Shown: in pieces, positions 1 through 9,696 of the stretch
Position numbering within the stretch: position 1 is the first letter of the stretch
Layout of the letters: the number at the start of each line of letters is the position of its first letter
Assembly (NCBI GenBank): GCA_035550375.1
Contig: DASZPH010000037.1
Span: 24,458 to 88,457, forward strand
From: DASSFG01 sp035550375
GTDB taxonomy: Bacteria; Planctomycetota; Planctomycetia; Pirellulales; JAICIG01
DNA: 64,000 nucleotides
Reading direction: 5' to 3'
Translations under genes and position numbers: made by a program
Notes under the pieces: generated by a model
What the model saw: only the letters and a program-made list of their open reading frames with translations
What the model was told of the DNA's origin: nothing
The model's database searches: none

Positions 1-1
1 C

Positions 2-955
2 GTGAATTCGCCGGGTGTCGAGGTCGATGCGCCTGGCAGCGCGATTCTCCCCATCGCCAAGTTTGCCTCCATCTTGCGAGAATCGTCTGACGCGAAGTTA
101 CGGCTGGAGACCGACGGTCAGGGGACGGTTGTTCGCGGCGACCGGAGCGAGTTCCGGCTGCCTGCCGAAAATCCCGAAGAGTTTCCCACGGTTGCCCAGT
201 TCAACGAATCCAAATACCACGAGCTGCCCGGAAGGTTGCTCCGCGAGATCATCCGTCGCACGGTGTTTGCCACCGACGTAGAGAGTAGCCGCTACGCCTT
301 GGGGGGCGTGTTGATCGAGTTGACGGCCGACAAGATCACGGCGGTAGGCACCGATGGGCGCCGTCTGGCCATGATGGAGGCCCCGGCCCGCTCGGTGGGC
401 GGGCATCAAACGGGGGACAACACCACGATCATCCCCACCAAGGCCATGCACTTCATCGAGCGGGCGCTGGCCGACGGCGAGGCCGAGGTGCAGATCGCCG
501 TGCGGGCCAACGACGTGCTTGTCAAAACCGAGCGGGCCACAATTTACTCCCGCCTGGTCGAAGGCCGGTTTCCCAAGTGGCGGGATGTTTTTCCGCGGCG
601 GCCCGACGCCACCAAGATCGAGCTGGTGGTCGGACCCGTTTATTCGGCCGTGCGACAGGCGGCCATCGTCACCGACGAGGAGAGCCGCGGCGTCGACTTC
701 ACGTTCGGCGAAGGCAAACTGCTCTTGTCCGGCCGGTCGGCCAAGGTGGGCCAGTCGCGCGTGGAGTTGCCGATTCCTTACGACGGCAAATTAATCACCA
801 TCACGCTCGACCCGCGCTATGTGAACGACTTCTTGAAGGTGCTCGACCCGGAAAAGAACTTCACCCTCGAACTGAAAGACGCCGAAAGCGCGGCCGTGTG
901 CAACACCGACGACGGCTACGGCTATGTGATCATGCCCTTGGCACGTGAAAGGTAG
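2..955 (+). CDS. dnaN: DNA polymerase III beta sliding clamp, 5' end outside window
   Basis: The beta clamp is a dimeric ring that tethers the replicative polymerase to DNA. The visible 317 residues cover most of the three-fold clamp repeat. Recognisable segments are the residues around RLPAENPEEFPTV, the ALGGVLIEL strand, the VGTDGRRLAM motif, and the C-terminal YVIMPLARER, which matches the usual clamp ending (V-x-P-M-R-x). A typical clamp has about 365-390 residues, so roughly 50-60 residues of domain 1 lie before the window; the GTG at base 2 is internal, not a start. Six bases after the stop a DUF721/DciA-like gene begins and gyrB follows, the gene order found next to replication origins. 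Confidence 0.95.
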   Translation: MNSPGVEVDAPGSAILPIAKFASILRESSDAKLRLETDGQGTVVRGDRSEFRLPAENPEEFPTVAQFNESKYHELPGRLLREIIRRTVFATDVESSRYALGGVLIELTADKITAVGTDGRRLAMMEAPARSVGGHQTGDNTTIIPTKAMHFIERALADGEAEVQIAVRANDVLVKTERATIYSRLVEGRFPKWRDVFPRRPDATKIELVVGPVYSAVRQAAIVTDEESRGVDFTFGEGKLLLSGRSAKVGQSRVELPIPYDGKLITITLDPRYVNDFLKVLDPEKNFTLELKDAESAAVCNTDDGYGYVIMPLARER

Positions 956-960
956 GAAGG

Positions 961-1284
961 TTGCCAGGAAATCGGCAGGACGGCCCGCGGCGGCCGCAAA
1001 AGATGGGAGACGTGCTGGCCGAGTTGATGGCCCGACGCGGCTACGCTCGGCAGCAGGCCTCGGCCAACTACGAAGCGGCCTGGCGCGAGGCGGCCGGCGA
1101 ACTTTTGGCCCGGTACACTCGTGTAGGCGTCGTGCGGCGCGGCGCCCTGGAAGTGACGGTGGCCAATTCCGTCTTGTTGCAGGAATTGACGTTTCAGAAG
1201 CAAACCATCCTCGGGCACCTTGGCCGACTGTTGCCTGAGGAACGAATCGACAAACTGCGGCTGCGCGTCGGACCGATCAAGTAG
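961..1284 (+). CDS. DUF721 / DciA-like helicase-associated protein
   Basis: This 107-residue protein belongs by pattern to the DUF721 family, whose proteobacterial members (DciA) help load the replicative helicase DnaB. The recognisable part starts at GDVLAELMARRGYARQQA, continues through the conserved W-R-E-A-A-G-E segment (about residues 40-47), and ends with a short beta/alpha unit (VRRGALEVTVANSVLLQEL). The gene sits between dnaN and gyrB, where many bacteria have recF. The start is uncertain: TTG at 961 lies 6 bases after the dnaN stop and just behind an AGGAAGG run, while ATG at 1003 would shorten the protein by 14 residues and lacks a visible ribosome binding site. The family call is by motif only; loader function is inferred. 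Confidence 0.75.
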   Translation: MPGNRQDGPRRPQKMGDVLAELMARRGYARQQASANYEAAWREAAGELLARYTRVGVVRRGALEVTVANSVLLQELTFQKQTILGHLGRLLPEERIDKLRLRVGPIK

Positions 1285-1324
1285 TCGGACACGCGTCGGC
1301 CTACGCACGCCGGATAAAAACCTT

Positions 1325-3838
1325 ATGTCAGAAGAGCAAGCGCCCAAAAACGAACCACGCCCGAACCTTCCTCCCGCCGGCAGCTCGCCCGACGTGCAGG
1401 ACTATCGCAAGGCCGAGACCGACTACGGCGCCGAGCAGCTTGAGCACCTCAGCGATCTCGAGCACGTGCGCGAGCGGCCGAGCATGTATATCGGCGACAC
1501 GACGGTCCGCGGCCTGCACCATCTGGTTTACGAGGTGGTCGACAACTCGATCGACGAGGCGATGGCCGGCCACGCCAAAAACATCAGCGTCACGATCAAC
1601 ACCGACGGCTCGGTGACCGTCGAGGACGACGGCCGCGGCATTCCCGTCGAGGTTCACCCCGACCTGGGCGTCTCGACGTTGCAGGGCGTGATGTGCGTCT
1701 TGAAGTTCGGCGGAAAGTTTTCGAAGGGCGCGTATCAAACGTCCGGCGGGTTGCACGGCGTGGGCGTGACCGTGGTCAACTTCCTCTCGGAGTGGTGCGA
1801 GGTGGAGGTCCGCCGCGGCGGGCACGTCTACCAGCAGGAATACGAGCGAGGCGTTCCCACGGCCGAAGTCCGCCGCATCGGCACCACCGACAAACGCGGC
1901 ACGAAAACCACCTTCAAGCCCGACCCGCTGATCTTCCCCACGACCAAGTTCAACTACAACACGCTGCACAAGCGGCTGCAGGAGCTGGCGTTTCTCAACC
2001 GCGGCGTGAAGGTCATCTTCCGCGACTCCCGCACGGGCGAGGGCGAGACCTTCCAGTATGAGCGGGGCATCGTCGAGTTTGTCGAGCACCTCAACCGGGC
2101 CACGGAGGCGGTGCACCCCGACGTGATCTACGTAGCGGGCGAGTTCGAGGGGGTCGGCGTGGAAGTGGCCATGCAGTATTCCGGCGAATACACCGAAAAC
2201 GTCTCCAGCTTCGTCAACAACATCAACACGATCGAAGGCGGCACGCACGTGTCGGGCTTCCGCTCGGCTCTCACCCGCACGCTCAACAGCTACGGGAAAA
2301 AAGAGAACCTCTTCAAAGACCTCGTGCCGACGGGCGACGATTTTCGCGAGGGTCTCACGGCCGTGATCTCCATCCGCGTGCCGGAGCCGCAGTTCGAGGG
2401 CCAGACCAAGACCAAGCTGGGCAACAGCGAGGTGGAAGGGATCGTCAATTCGGCCGTGGGCGATTACCTGGCCCGCTACCTGGAAGAGAATCCCAAGGTG
2501 GCCCGGCTGATCGCGCAAAAGGGTCTGCTGGCGGCCGAGGCCCGCGAAAGCGCCCGCAAGGCGCGGCAGATGGTCCGCGAACGCAAAGGGGCGCTTTCGG
2601 GCGGCGGCCTGCCCGGCAAGCTGCGAGACTGCACGAGCCGCGAAGTCGAAAAGTGCGAGCTCTACCTCGTGGAGGGCGACTCGGCCGGCGGCAGCGCCGA
2701 AGGTGGCCGGCTGCGCGAGTATCAGGCCATCCTCCCCTTGCGAGGCAAGATCATCAACGCCTTCAAGAGCCGCGAAGACAAGGTGCTGGCCAACGAAGAG
2801 GTGCGCAGCATGATCGCGGCCATCGGCGTCGGCATCGGCGAGGAGATCGACCTGGAGAGACGGCGATACAACAAGATCGTGATCATGACCGACGCCGACA
2901 TCGACGGCTCGCACATCCGCACGCTCCTGCTCACCTTCTTTTATCGCCAGATGTACCCGCTGATCGCGGGCGGCTACGTTTACGTCGCCCAGCCGCCGCT
3001 ATTCCGTGTGCGCGCCAAGAAGCGTTCCTACTACGTGCAGACGGAAGAAGAGATGAGAAACCATCTTCTGGCGATGGGTCTGGCCGAGTGCGTGTTCGAC
3101 GCGGGCGACGACCGGCTGGTGGAAGGGGACGAGATCAAACGGTTGTGCACCATCCTTTCGGTGATGGAAGACTCGATCGTGGCGCTGGAAAGGCGCGGCA
3201 TCAGCCTGCGCCAGCACGCGTCGCGGCAGGACGCCACAACGAAGCGGCTGCCGGTCTACCACGTGTTCGTCGGCTCGCAGGAGCGCTGGTTCACGACGCG
3301 CGAGGAACTCGACAAGTTTGTGGCGGAGCAGGAGGTTCAAACCGGCAGCGAACTGGCGGTGACCGACCATCCGGCCGGCGCGCAGGGCAGCAACGGCCAC
3401 GCGGCGCAGCGTCTCACGATCGTCGAGCTGCACGAGGTCCGCTCGCTCAACAACCAGCTCGCCGAGCTGGCGAAAATGGGTTTCGACATCCAGGCTCTCA
3501 TCCCGCAGCATCGCACCGGCATTCAAGAATCGCGCTACAAGCTGCGCCGCGGCGAGAGTGAGACCGGCTTGGACGACTTGCGCGGCCTGCTCGCAGCCGT
3601 GCGTTCGGCCGGCGAGAAGGGCCTTCAAGTCACCCGTTTCAAGGGTCTTGGAGAAATGAACGCTGAGGAGTTGCGCGAGACGACGTTGCACCCCGACCAT
3701 CGCACGATGTCGCAGGTGCGCATGGAGGATGCCAGCGCCGCCGACGATCTCTTTCGGATCTTGATGGGCGACAAAGTCGAGCCCCGCCGCGAGTTCATCG
3801 AGAAGCACGCGCTGGAAGTTCGCAACCTGGACGTATAG
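1325..3838 (+). CDS. gyrB: DNA gyrase subunit B
   Basis: GyrB is the ATPase subunit of gyrase, which introduces negative supercoils. The 837-residue protein has a 40-residue charged N-terminal extension before LEHVRERPSMYIGDT. The GHKL ATPase box follows (YEVVDNSIDEAMAG with Asn74; DDGRGIPVEV about 101-110; GGLHGVGVTVVN about 142-153). The Toprim domain has its catalytic glutamate in YLVEGDSAGGSA (about 450) and the metal aspartates in TDADIDGSH (about 522). A long insert of about 150 residues follows the FRVRAKKRSYYV segment, as in the proteobacterial long form, before the C-terminal RFKGLGEMN block. ATG at 1325 is chosen because the upstream in-frame extension back to 1220 overlaps the DUF721 gene and is not GyrB-like. 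A paired gyrA is not in the window. Confidence 0.97.
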   Translation: MSEEQAPKNEPRPNLPPAGSSPDVQDYRKAETDYGAEQLEHLSDLEHVRERPSMYIGDTTVRGLHHLVYEVVDNSIDEAMAGHAKNISVTINTDGSVTVEDDGRGIPVEVHPDLGVSTLQGVMCVLKFGGKFSKGAYQTSGGLHGVGVTVVNFLSEWCEVEVRRGGHVYQQEYERGVPTAEVRRIGTTDKRGTKTTFKPDPLIFPTTKFNYNTLHKRLQELAFLNRGVKVIFRDSRTGEGETFQYERGIVEFVEHLNRATEAVHPDVIYVAGEFEGVGVEVAMQYSGEYTENVSSFVNNINTIEGGTHVSGFRSALTRTLNSYGKKENLFKDLVPTGDDFREGLTAVISIRVPEPQFEGQTKTKLGNSEVEGIVNSAVGDYLARYLEENPKVARLIAQKGLLAAEARESARKARQMVRERKGALSGGGLPGKLRDCTSREVEKCELYLVEGDSAGGSAEGGRLREYQAILPLRGKIINAFKSREDKVLANEEVRSMIAAIGVGIGEEIDLERRRYNKIVIMTDADIDGSHIRTLLLTFFYRQMYPLIAGGYVYVAQPPLFRVRAKKRSYYVQTEEEMRNHLLAMGLAECVFDAGDDRLVEGDEIKRLCTILSVMEDSIVALERRGISLRQHASRQDATTKRLPVYHVFVGSQERWFTTREELDKFVAEQEVQTGSELAVTDHPAGAQGSNGHAAQRLTIVELHEVRSLNNQLAELAKMGFDIQALIPQHRTGIQESRYKLRRGESETGLDDLRGLLAAVRSAGEKGLQVTRFKGLGEMNAEELRETTLHPDHRTMSQVRMEDASAADDLFRILMGDKVEPRREFIEKHALEVRNLDV

Positions 3839-3866
3839 TAGCAGTCACGCTCCGCGTGCCGTTGCT
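3839..3866. repeat. Short dispersed intergenic repeat, copy 1
   Basis: Directly after the gyrB stop there is a 28-base element reading TAGCAGTCACGCTCC then GCGTGCCGTTGCT. It recurs nearly unchanged at 10393-10421, 3 bases after the stop of the hemolysin-III-like gene. The core (ACGC-TCC-GCGT here) is a small palindrome. Both copies sit immediately behind stop codons, which suggests a mobile or REP-like 3'-UTR element. Only these two copies were seen in the window. Confidence 0.6.
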
Positions 3867-3965
3867 TGGGGGACGTTGGACGGTCGAAGCCCCGTCTTTC
3901 GCCGGAACATCCCTTACTGCTTTGACGCCGCCGCGAATCCACCCGGGGCCCCACCAAGCGCGAAT

Positions 3966-4003
3966 CGTAAGCGAGGAGCACGACGCAACTTCCCTCGCTC
4001 ACG
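3966..4003. repeat. Dispersed hairpin repeat, copy 1
   Basis: CGTAAGCGAGG (3966-3976) pairs with CCTCGCTCACG (3993-4003) with one mismatch, enclosing a 16-base loop. A related hairpin with the same arm sequence lies at 13244-13285. Both copies are followed by a TTCAGG/TTCGGG-TT extension. The element is non-coding and lies in the gyrB-groL convergent gap. Apart from the two repeats and the groL terminator, I see nothing gene-like in 3839-4204. Confidence 0.6.
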
Positions 4004-4065
4004 CTTCAGGTTAGTATCGGCGCAGTCTGCGCGCAAGCCTAGGGGGCCGGTGAATAATCCGGGCT

Positions 4066-4110
4066 AACTATAAAAACAAACCAGCCGGCCTCAAAACGAG
4101 ACCGGCTGGT
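4066..4110 (-). terminator. Intrinsic terminator of groES-groL
   Basis: On the minus strand ACCAGCCGG and CCGGCTGGT (outer ends 4110 and 4080) form a stem of at least 9 bp around an AT-rich loop. The stem is followed by TTGTTTTTATAG, a U-rich tract. It lies 95 bases past the groL stop, in the position expected for the end of the groES-groL transcript. On the plus strand the hairpin is followed by CGAATATAG, so it should work mainly for groL. Confidence 0.85.
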
Positions 4111-4204
4111 CGAATATAGTAACTGCCTAATGCGACGCTCGGTCGAACGGGCCGACGCGATCAATCAATAAAACTCGCGCGTTCCGCCCGACCCTAGAGG
4201 CCGC

Positions 4205-5824
<1,620 letters not shown>

Positions 5825-5922
5825 GTCGGATCGTTCTCCAATTCGGTTGAATGTGTTTTAGAGAGAAGAAGATCGAGGCCGCAGCGTTGTTTTTGGCCTC
5901 GCTAGGTGGTCGCCGCCGGCCC

Positions 5923-6258
5923 TTACTCGATCACGGCCAGAATGTCGTCTTCCCGCATCAGCAGCAGTTCGCGATCGCCGACCTTGAATTCGTCGCCGGC
6001 GTAGGAGCTGAACAGCACGCGGTCGCCCACTTTCACCTGCAGCGGCGTGCGCTGTCCGTCGTCGCGAAGCTTGCCGTCGCCGACCGAAACCACCGTGCCG
6101 CGAGCGGGCTTGTTCTTGGCCGTATCGGGCAGAACGATGCCGCCGGCCGTGGTGGTTTCCGATTCCTCGCGCTCCAGCACCACTCGATCACCCAGCGGCT
6201 GAAGCTTGAATTCCTTGCTGCTCGAAGCCTTCTTCTTTTCTTTGGTCGCGACTGCCAT
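5923..6258 (-). CDS. groES: Co-chaperonin GroES (Hsp10)
   Basis: GroES caps the GroEL ring. The 111-residue protein has the canonical core from FKLQPLGDRVVLE through the mobile loop (SETTTAGGIVLPDTAKNKP) to GDRELLLMREDDILAVIE. It carries an extra lysine/serine-rich N-terminal stretch of about 16 residues (MAVATKEKKKASSSKEF) compared with the usual 95-100-residue protein. ATG at 6258 is chosen because a GGAGG lies 11 bases upstream; a longer in-frame extension to 6612 is low-complexity read-through. It forms an operon with groL. No CIRCE element (TTAGCACTC-N9-GAGTGCTAA) is visible upstream, so HrcA control is not supported. Confidence 0.95.
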   Translation of the reverse strand: MAVATKEKKKASSSKEFKLQPLGDRVVLEREESETTTAGGIVLPDTAKNKPARGTVVSVGDGKLRDDGQRTPLQVKVGDRVLFSSYAGDEFKVGDRELLLMREDDILAVIE

Positions 6259-6618
6259 GGCCTGAAATGCCTCCAAGACGCCTTGAAACAAGATATTTTG
6301 GTTACGGGACGCCCGCCGGGCCGTGACGGCAACTGCGGGCGGGGACTGCCAATAGTGCAACACTCTCGCGTGTGCGTGAGGTGGGTAAGCAAGTGGCGCG
6401 CCACCAGCGACGACTAGAGATAAGCGCTTTCCGCCAAACCGTTTGCGTCGCATCAGCTCGACGGCGGCGCGAGTTACGGGCCGTCCGTTTCGGCAGGAAG
6501 AGGCTGGCCGAGCCCGTAATGCTGCCATTTTGACAGGGCGGCAAGTCGGGTGGCCGACGGAGGTCACTCCGTCTCGTCGGTCCATAACGCGGCCAAATCG
6601 CCCGCCTCGCACGCGTGC
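6259..6618. other. Intergenic region upstream of groES
   Basis: These 360 bases separate groES from the stop of the next minus-strand gene. They must hold the groES promoter, but I could not pick a convincing -35/-10 pair on the minus strand. No CIRCE palindrome or other heat-shock operator was seen. A perfect TTGACA at 6527-6532 lies on the plus strand, without a matching -10 or a plus-strand gene, and is probably fortuitous. Confidence 0.4.
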
Positions 6619-7509
6619 CTATCGCTTCCGGGTGCGGGGTGGGCTCCGCGTGGCCGTGGAGGGTTGCGACGAAGTGGCTTCGGCGGCCCTCGTTTCCACC
6701 AGCGCCGCGCGAACGGCGAGCTGCGTGGTCAGGTCGGAGAACTCGCGGCGGTCGGCGTCGTCGACGTTCGTCAACTTTTCCGTCAGCCGCTGCATGCCGG
6801 CGTAATTCACCTCCGCGGCGCGATGCACGCTCGACAGAAAGGCGGCCGTCTCGTGAAAATTGTGGTCGGCGGCCGTCGTCACCAAGGGCTGGAACGTTTT
6901 GGCCAGCATGCTGGCGCCGACGTTTTCCAGGTGGAGGAAGGCGTCGATGTTGCAGCGCACGATCGGGCGCCCTTCGCGTGATTCATGGTAGCTCGATCGC
7001 ATCAAGAGTACGCAACGGCCGCGCACCGGCCGGGCCAGGAGTGAGCCGCTGTAGCTGCCGTCGGCATAGACCAGGTGGAGTTGCGGCGTGCGGTAGAGAT
7101 ATTCGAGCCGCCCCCGGGTCCCCGCCTTGTCGGCGGCGTCGAAGACCAACTCGCCCGAGCGCAGGAGCTCCACCTCGCTGACGCCGAGGGCCTCCCACAT
7201 GTTTACGACCAGGTCGGGGTGTTCGATCAGAAACAGAAACAATTTCGCGTCACACTCGATCGTCTCCATAGGGAGGCGACGAAAAATCGTGGTGTTGGCC
7301 AGAACCGACCCCACTTTGACGCGGGAACCGCGGTCGAGTTGCATGTACGGAATGGCCCGCATCGCTTCCTCGCGGGCCTCCCGGCTCGACGATCCCTGCG
7401 GCTTGGCGTGTTTGGGGGCTCGCGTGGGAGGCGCCGCCTGGCTCGTCCACGCACCGCTGCAAACCATCAAAACAGCCAACACCCCCAGCCCGCCTCCCTT
7501 CGCCAACAT
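6619..7509 (-). CDS. Secreted protein of unknown function
   Basis: The 296-residue product begins with a signal peptide (MLAKGGGLGVLAVLMVCSG, then SQAAPP as a likely cleavage zone). The mature part has an arginine-rich stretch, an MQLDRGSRVKVGSVLANTTIFRRLP segment and a helical C-terminal region ending in a Ser/Thr/Pro/Arg-rich tail. I recognise no catalytic motif. ATG at 7509 is preceded by a GGGGGG run four bases upstream and starts exactly at the signal peptide; the longer frame to 7707 is not signal-like. The protein resembles short conserved exported proteins of planctomycetes in general character, but I cannot name a family. Confidence 0.7.
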   Translation of the reverse strand: MLAKGGGLGVLAVLMVCSGAWTSQAAPPTRAPKHAKPQGSSSREAREEAMRAIPYMQLDRGSRVKVGSVLANTTIFRRLPMETIECDAKLFLFLIEHPDLVVNMWEALGVSEVELLRSGELVFDAADKAGTRGRLEYLYRTPQLHLVYADGSYSGSLLARPVRGRCVLLMRSSYHESREGRPIVRCNIDAFLHLENVGASMLAKTFQPLVTTAADHNFHETAAFLSSVHRAAEVNYAGMQRLTEKLTNVDDADRREFSDLTTQLAVRAALVETRAAEATSSQPSTATRSPPRTRKR

Positions 7510-7861
7510 AATCCCCCCAGAGCCGGTTGACCGCTCGCGACGGTTCGGCACGCCAGGACCCGGCGCGCCGGTTCGGAACGACTTCTGTTCGTGCAGGCCG
7601 GCCCCAGAGGGCCGCCTCACGATGCCGGGTTTTCGCCACGCGTTGGCTCGAGAACCAACGTTGGACCGGGTTAGATTTCCCGGTCCTAGAGATAATTCGG
7701 CTGCCACAACCGAGGCGGACCAACGAATCTGGCGGCAAGCCTTTTTTCAGCCGTGGCGCGCGGCCGCCCTCGCCGAAGCCGGGCCGGTAGATTGCACTTG
7801 TGGCAAAACGAACCGCTCACGAAAATGCCCGCCCCGGTTATAAGGCCGCGACGGTTTGGGA
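7510..7861. other. Divergent intergenic region with a short inverted repeat
   Basis: These 352 bases lie between two divergently transcribed genes, so they should contain both promoters. The clearest structure is GGACCGGG (7663-7670) against CCCGGTCC (7679-7686), a perfect 8-bp inverted repeat with an 8-base AT-rich spacer. It adjoins the 10-bp palindrome CCAACGTTGG. It could be an operator or a weak transcript hairpin. No open frame here looks coding. Confidence 0.4.
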
Positions 7862-9109
7862 ATGCAGCGCAAACGAGTCAGCCTGAAGAAGCGGATAGCC
7901 GTGCAAGCCGGCCTGGCGGCTTGTGTCGCCTTGGTCGGCCTGCTCTCCTGGACGACCTGGCGTGAAACGTTGCTGGCGGCCTACTGGGAAGACGAGCTGA
8001 CTGCGATAGATGGCCAACAGGAAGACGCGGGGGGGGCGTCGGCCGCGTGCAACGAGGCGGTCGAGCGGTTGCTGAAACTGGGCCGTCCGGGATTAGCAGC
8101 GGTGGTCCGAACTCTGGGCCACCCGCGCGACGAGGTAAGTTGGGCGGCCTGGTCGGCGTTGGCTCGTTTGCTCAACCGCTGCGAAAACGGACCGCCAAGC
8201 CAAACAGCAAGTGTGGTCGAAGATGCGGCCCGCTCTCTGGCCGAAAATATCGACCGGCTCCCGGTAGCTTCGCGGCCGCGTGCGGCGCGGCTCGCCATGC
8301 GAATCGTCGCGTTACTGCAGAAATCGCCCGCGATCGATTCCGGGGAGATAACTGCTGCCTGTGATCGCGTCTTGCGGGCTTGCGACGGCTCTGCGGATGC
8401 TCTCGCGGCGTCGACGGAGGATCTTTCTAACCCGGCGACCGTTTGGGAAACGGAATCCCTGGAGAGGGACGAGCCAGACCAGGTCGTTCACGCGCGTACG
8501 GTTCTGCCGCCCGACCATTCCATGTACCTGGAACTGGCCGAACTGGCACCGCCCGATTTGCCGAGGGCCGACGGCACAAGCGATGTGCAACCGCGCCTGC
8601 TCTTGTCGTCGGAAGCCCGGCCCCTGGCTACGAGCAGCCCGGCCGGCGCCAGCCCCGTTGCGAGCGTCAACACCGATCGCGTGGGCAACGGGGCTGAAAG
8701 CGATCCTGGAACGAGCACCGCGCAGAGGTTGCAAGAGGTGGACTCGGTCGACCTGTTTGCGCTTCTGAACGGGGCGGATGACGCTCAGGCGGCGGCCGAA
8801 TTGGCCGAACGCGGGTTCTCGCCTCGGCAGATCGAAGTGGGCAGGCATCTCGTTTCACGCGACGCGGCCGAGCGGCTGCGTTGGGTCGAGGTATTACCCG
8901 GCATTCGGGGCGTCGATGCTCGTTTCTGGCTGCTGCGGCTCAGCCGCGACACGAACGTGCACGTCCGACGCTCGGCGGTGGGGCTCTTGGCCACCGACCG
9001 CGATCCGGAGGTAATCCGCCGCTTGCGGCAGATTGCTATCGAGGAGACCGACGCGGATCTCCGTGACCAGGCTAGCCGCGCTCTGGAGGTACTGGAGGGC
9101 GAACCGTAG
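7862..9109 (+). CDS. Membrane-anchored HEAT-repeat-like protein
   Basis: The 415-residue protein has a basic N-terminus and one transmembrane helix (about residues 10-32, AVQAGLAACVALVGLLSWT), so most of it is outside the cytoplasm. Two helical-repeat regions can be seen: residues about 60-110 (VERLLKLGRPGLAAVVRTLG and SWAAWSALARLL) and the C-terminal 110 residues (ARFWLLRLSRDTNVHVRRSAVG, RDPEVIRRLRQIA). The latter pattern of R-R-A-V/L-x-D-P-E-V is that of HEAT repeats. A low-complexity linker of about 150 residues separates them. HEAT units normally mediate protein contacts; the partner is unknown. ATG at 7862 is preferred over the TTG six bases upstream. Confidence 0.7.
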   Translation: MQRKRVSLKKRIAVQAGLAACVALVGLLSWTTWRETLLAAYWEDELTAIDGQQEDAGGASAACNEAVERLLKLGRPGLAAVVRTLGHPRDEVSWAAWSALARLLNRCENGPPSQTASVVEDAARSLAENIDRLPVASRPRAARLAMRIVALLQKSPAIDSGEITAACDRVLRACDGSADALAASTEDLSNPATVWETESLERDEPDQVVHARTVLPPDHSMYLELAELAPPDLPRADGTSDVQPRLLLSSEARPLATSSPAGASPVASVNTDRVGNGAESDPGTSTAQRLQEVDSVDLFALLNGADDAQAAAELAERGFSPRQIEVGRHLVSRDAAERLRWVEVLPGIRGVDARFWLLRLSRDTNVHVRRSAVGLLATDRDPEVIRRLRQIAIEETDADLRDQASRALEVLEGEP

Positions 9110-9157
9110 CCGACCCGGGAAATTGCTACCCGGTCTGCCGTCAGTCCGTCCGCCGCG

Positions 9158-9448
9158 TCAATACGCCCCGCCGAAGCCGAGGGAAAAGTTGTTGTAGTAC
9201 GGGTACGGCAGGCCGTATCCGTACCCATAGCCGTAAGCCGGTGCGGCGTAGAAGGGGTAGACCGGGTAGGGGTAGGGCCGCGGCGGCGCGTAGCCGTAGT
9301 AGAACGACGTGTAAGGGGCATAGCCGCCGTATCCATAGCCCCAACCAGGGCCATACCCGCCGTAGAAGTGGTGATGGTGATGAGCCATCGCGGGCGTGGC
9401 CGCAAACGTCGCCGCCGCCAACACCAGTGCCATTACGAGCCGCTTCAT
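9158..9448 (-). CDS. Small secreted Tyr/Gly/Pro-rich protein
   Basis: A 96-residue exported protein. Residues 1-22 form a signal peptide (MKRLVMALVLAAATFAATPAMA) with an ideal AMA cleavage site. The mature part opens with a run of five histidines and is then almost entirely Gly-Tyr, Tyr-Pro and Ala-Pro units (for example YGGYGPGWGYGYGGYAP). Small proteins of this composition are frequent in planctomycetes and are likely cell-envelope components. The His run and aromatic repeats could bind metal or self-associate, but this is inference. ATG at 9448 is chosen because it begins the signal peptide. Confidence 0.75.
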   Translation of the reverse strand: MKRLVMALVLAAATFAATPAMAHHHHHFYGGYGPGWGYGYGGYAPYTSFYYGYAPPRPYPYPVYPFYAAPAYGYGYGYGLPYPYYNNFSLGFGGAY

Positions 9449-9696
9449 ACGTGCCTCGTTCGCAAAAGTCCTTGGATCGATCCCCTGCTTCATTCTTTGG
9501 CGATCCTACGCCGGGCGCCAAGCTCTTGGCAGGAATCTTGCAGGAAAGTAATTGAGTCCCTCGTCAAACTCGCCAGCAGCGGCCGGAGCCGCCCGCGTGG
9601 GAGAAAGCTAGACTTTACCTGGTGGGAGGATTCGCCTCAGCAAGCGCAGCCTCTCTCCGTAGACTCGACCGCAGAACCCGCATAGAATCCCCCGGC

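Noticed and set aside
1328..2914. 528-codon minus-strand frame opposite gyrB
   Set aside because: It is an antisense shadow of gyrB, which carries all family motifs on the plus strand.
6259..6460. Possible CIRCE heat-shock operator before groES
   Set aside because: GAGAGTGTTGCACT looks superficially related but lacks the TTAGCACTC/GAGTGCTAA dyad.
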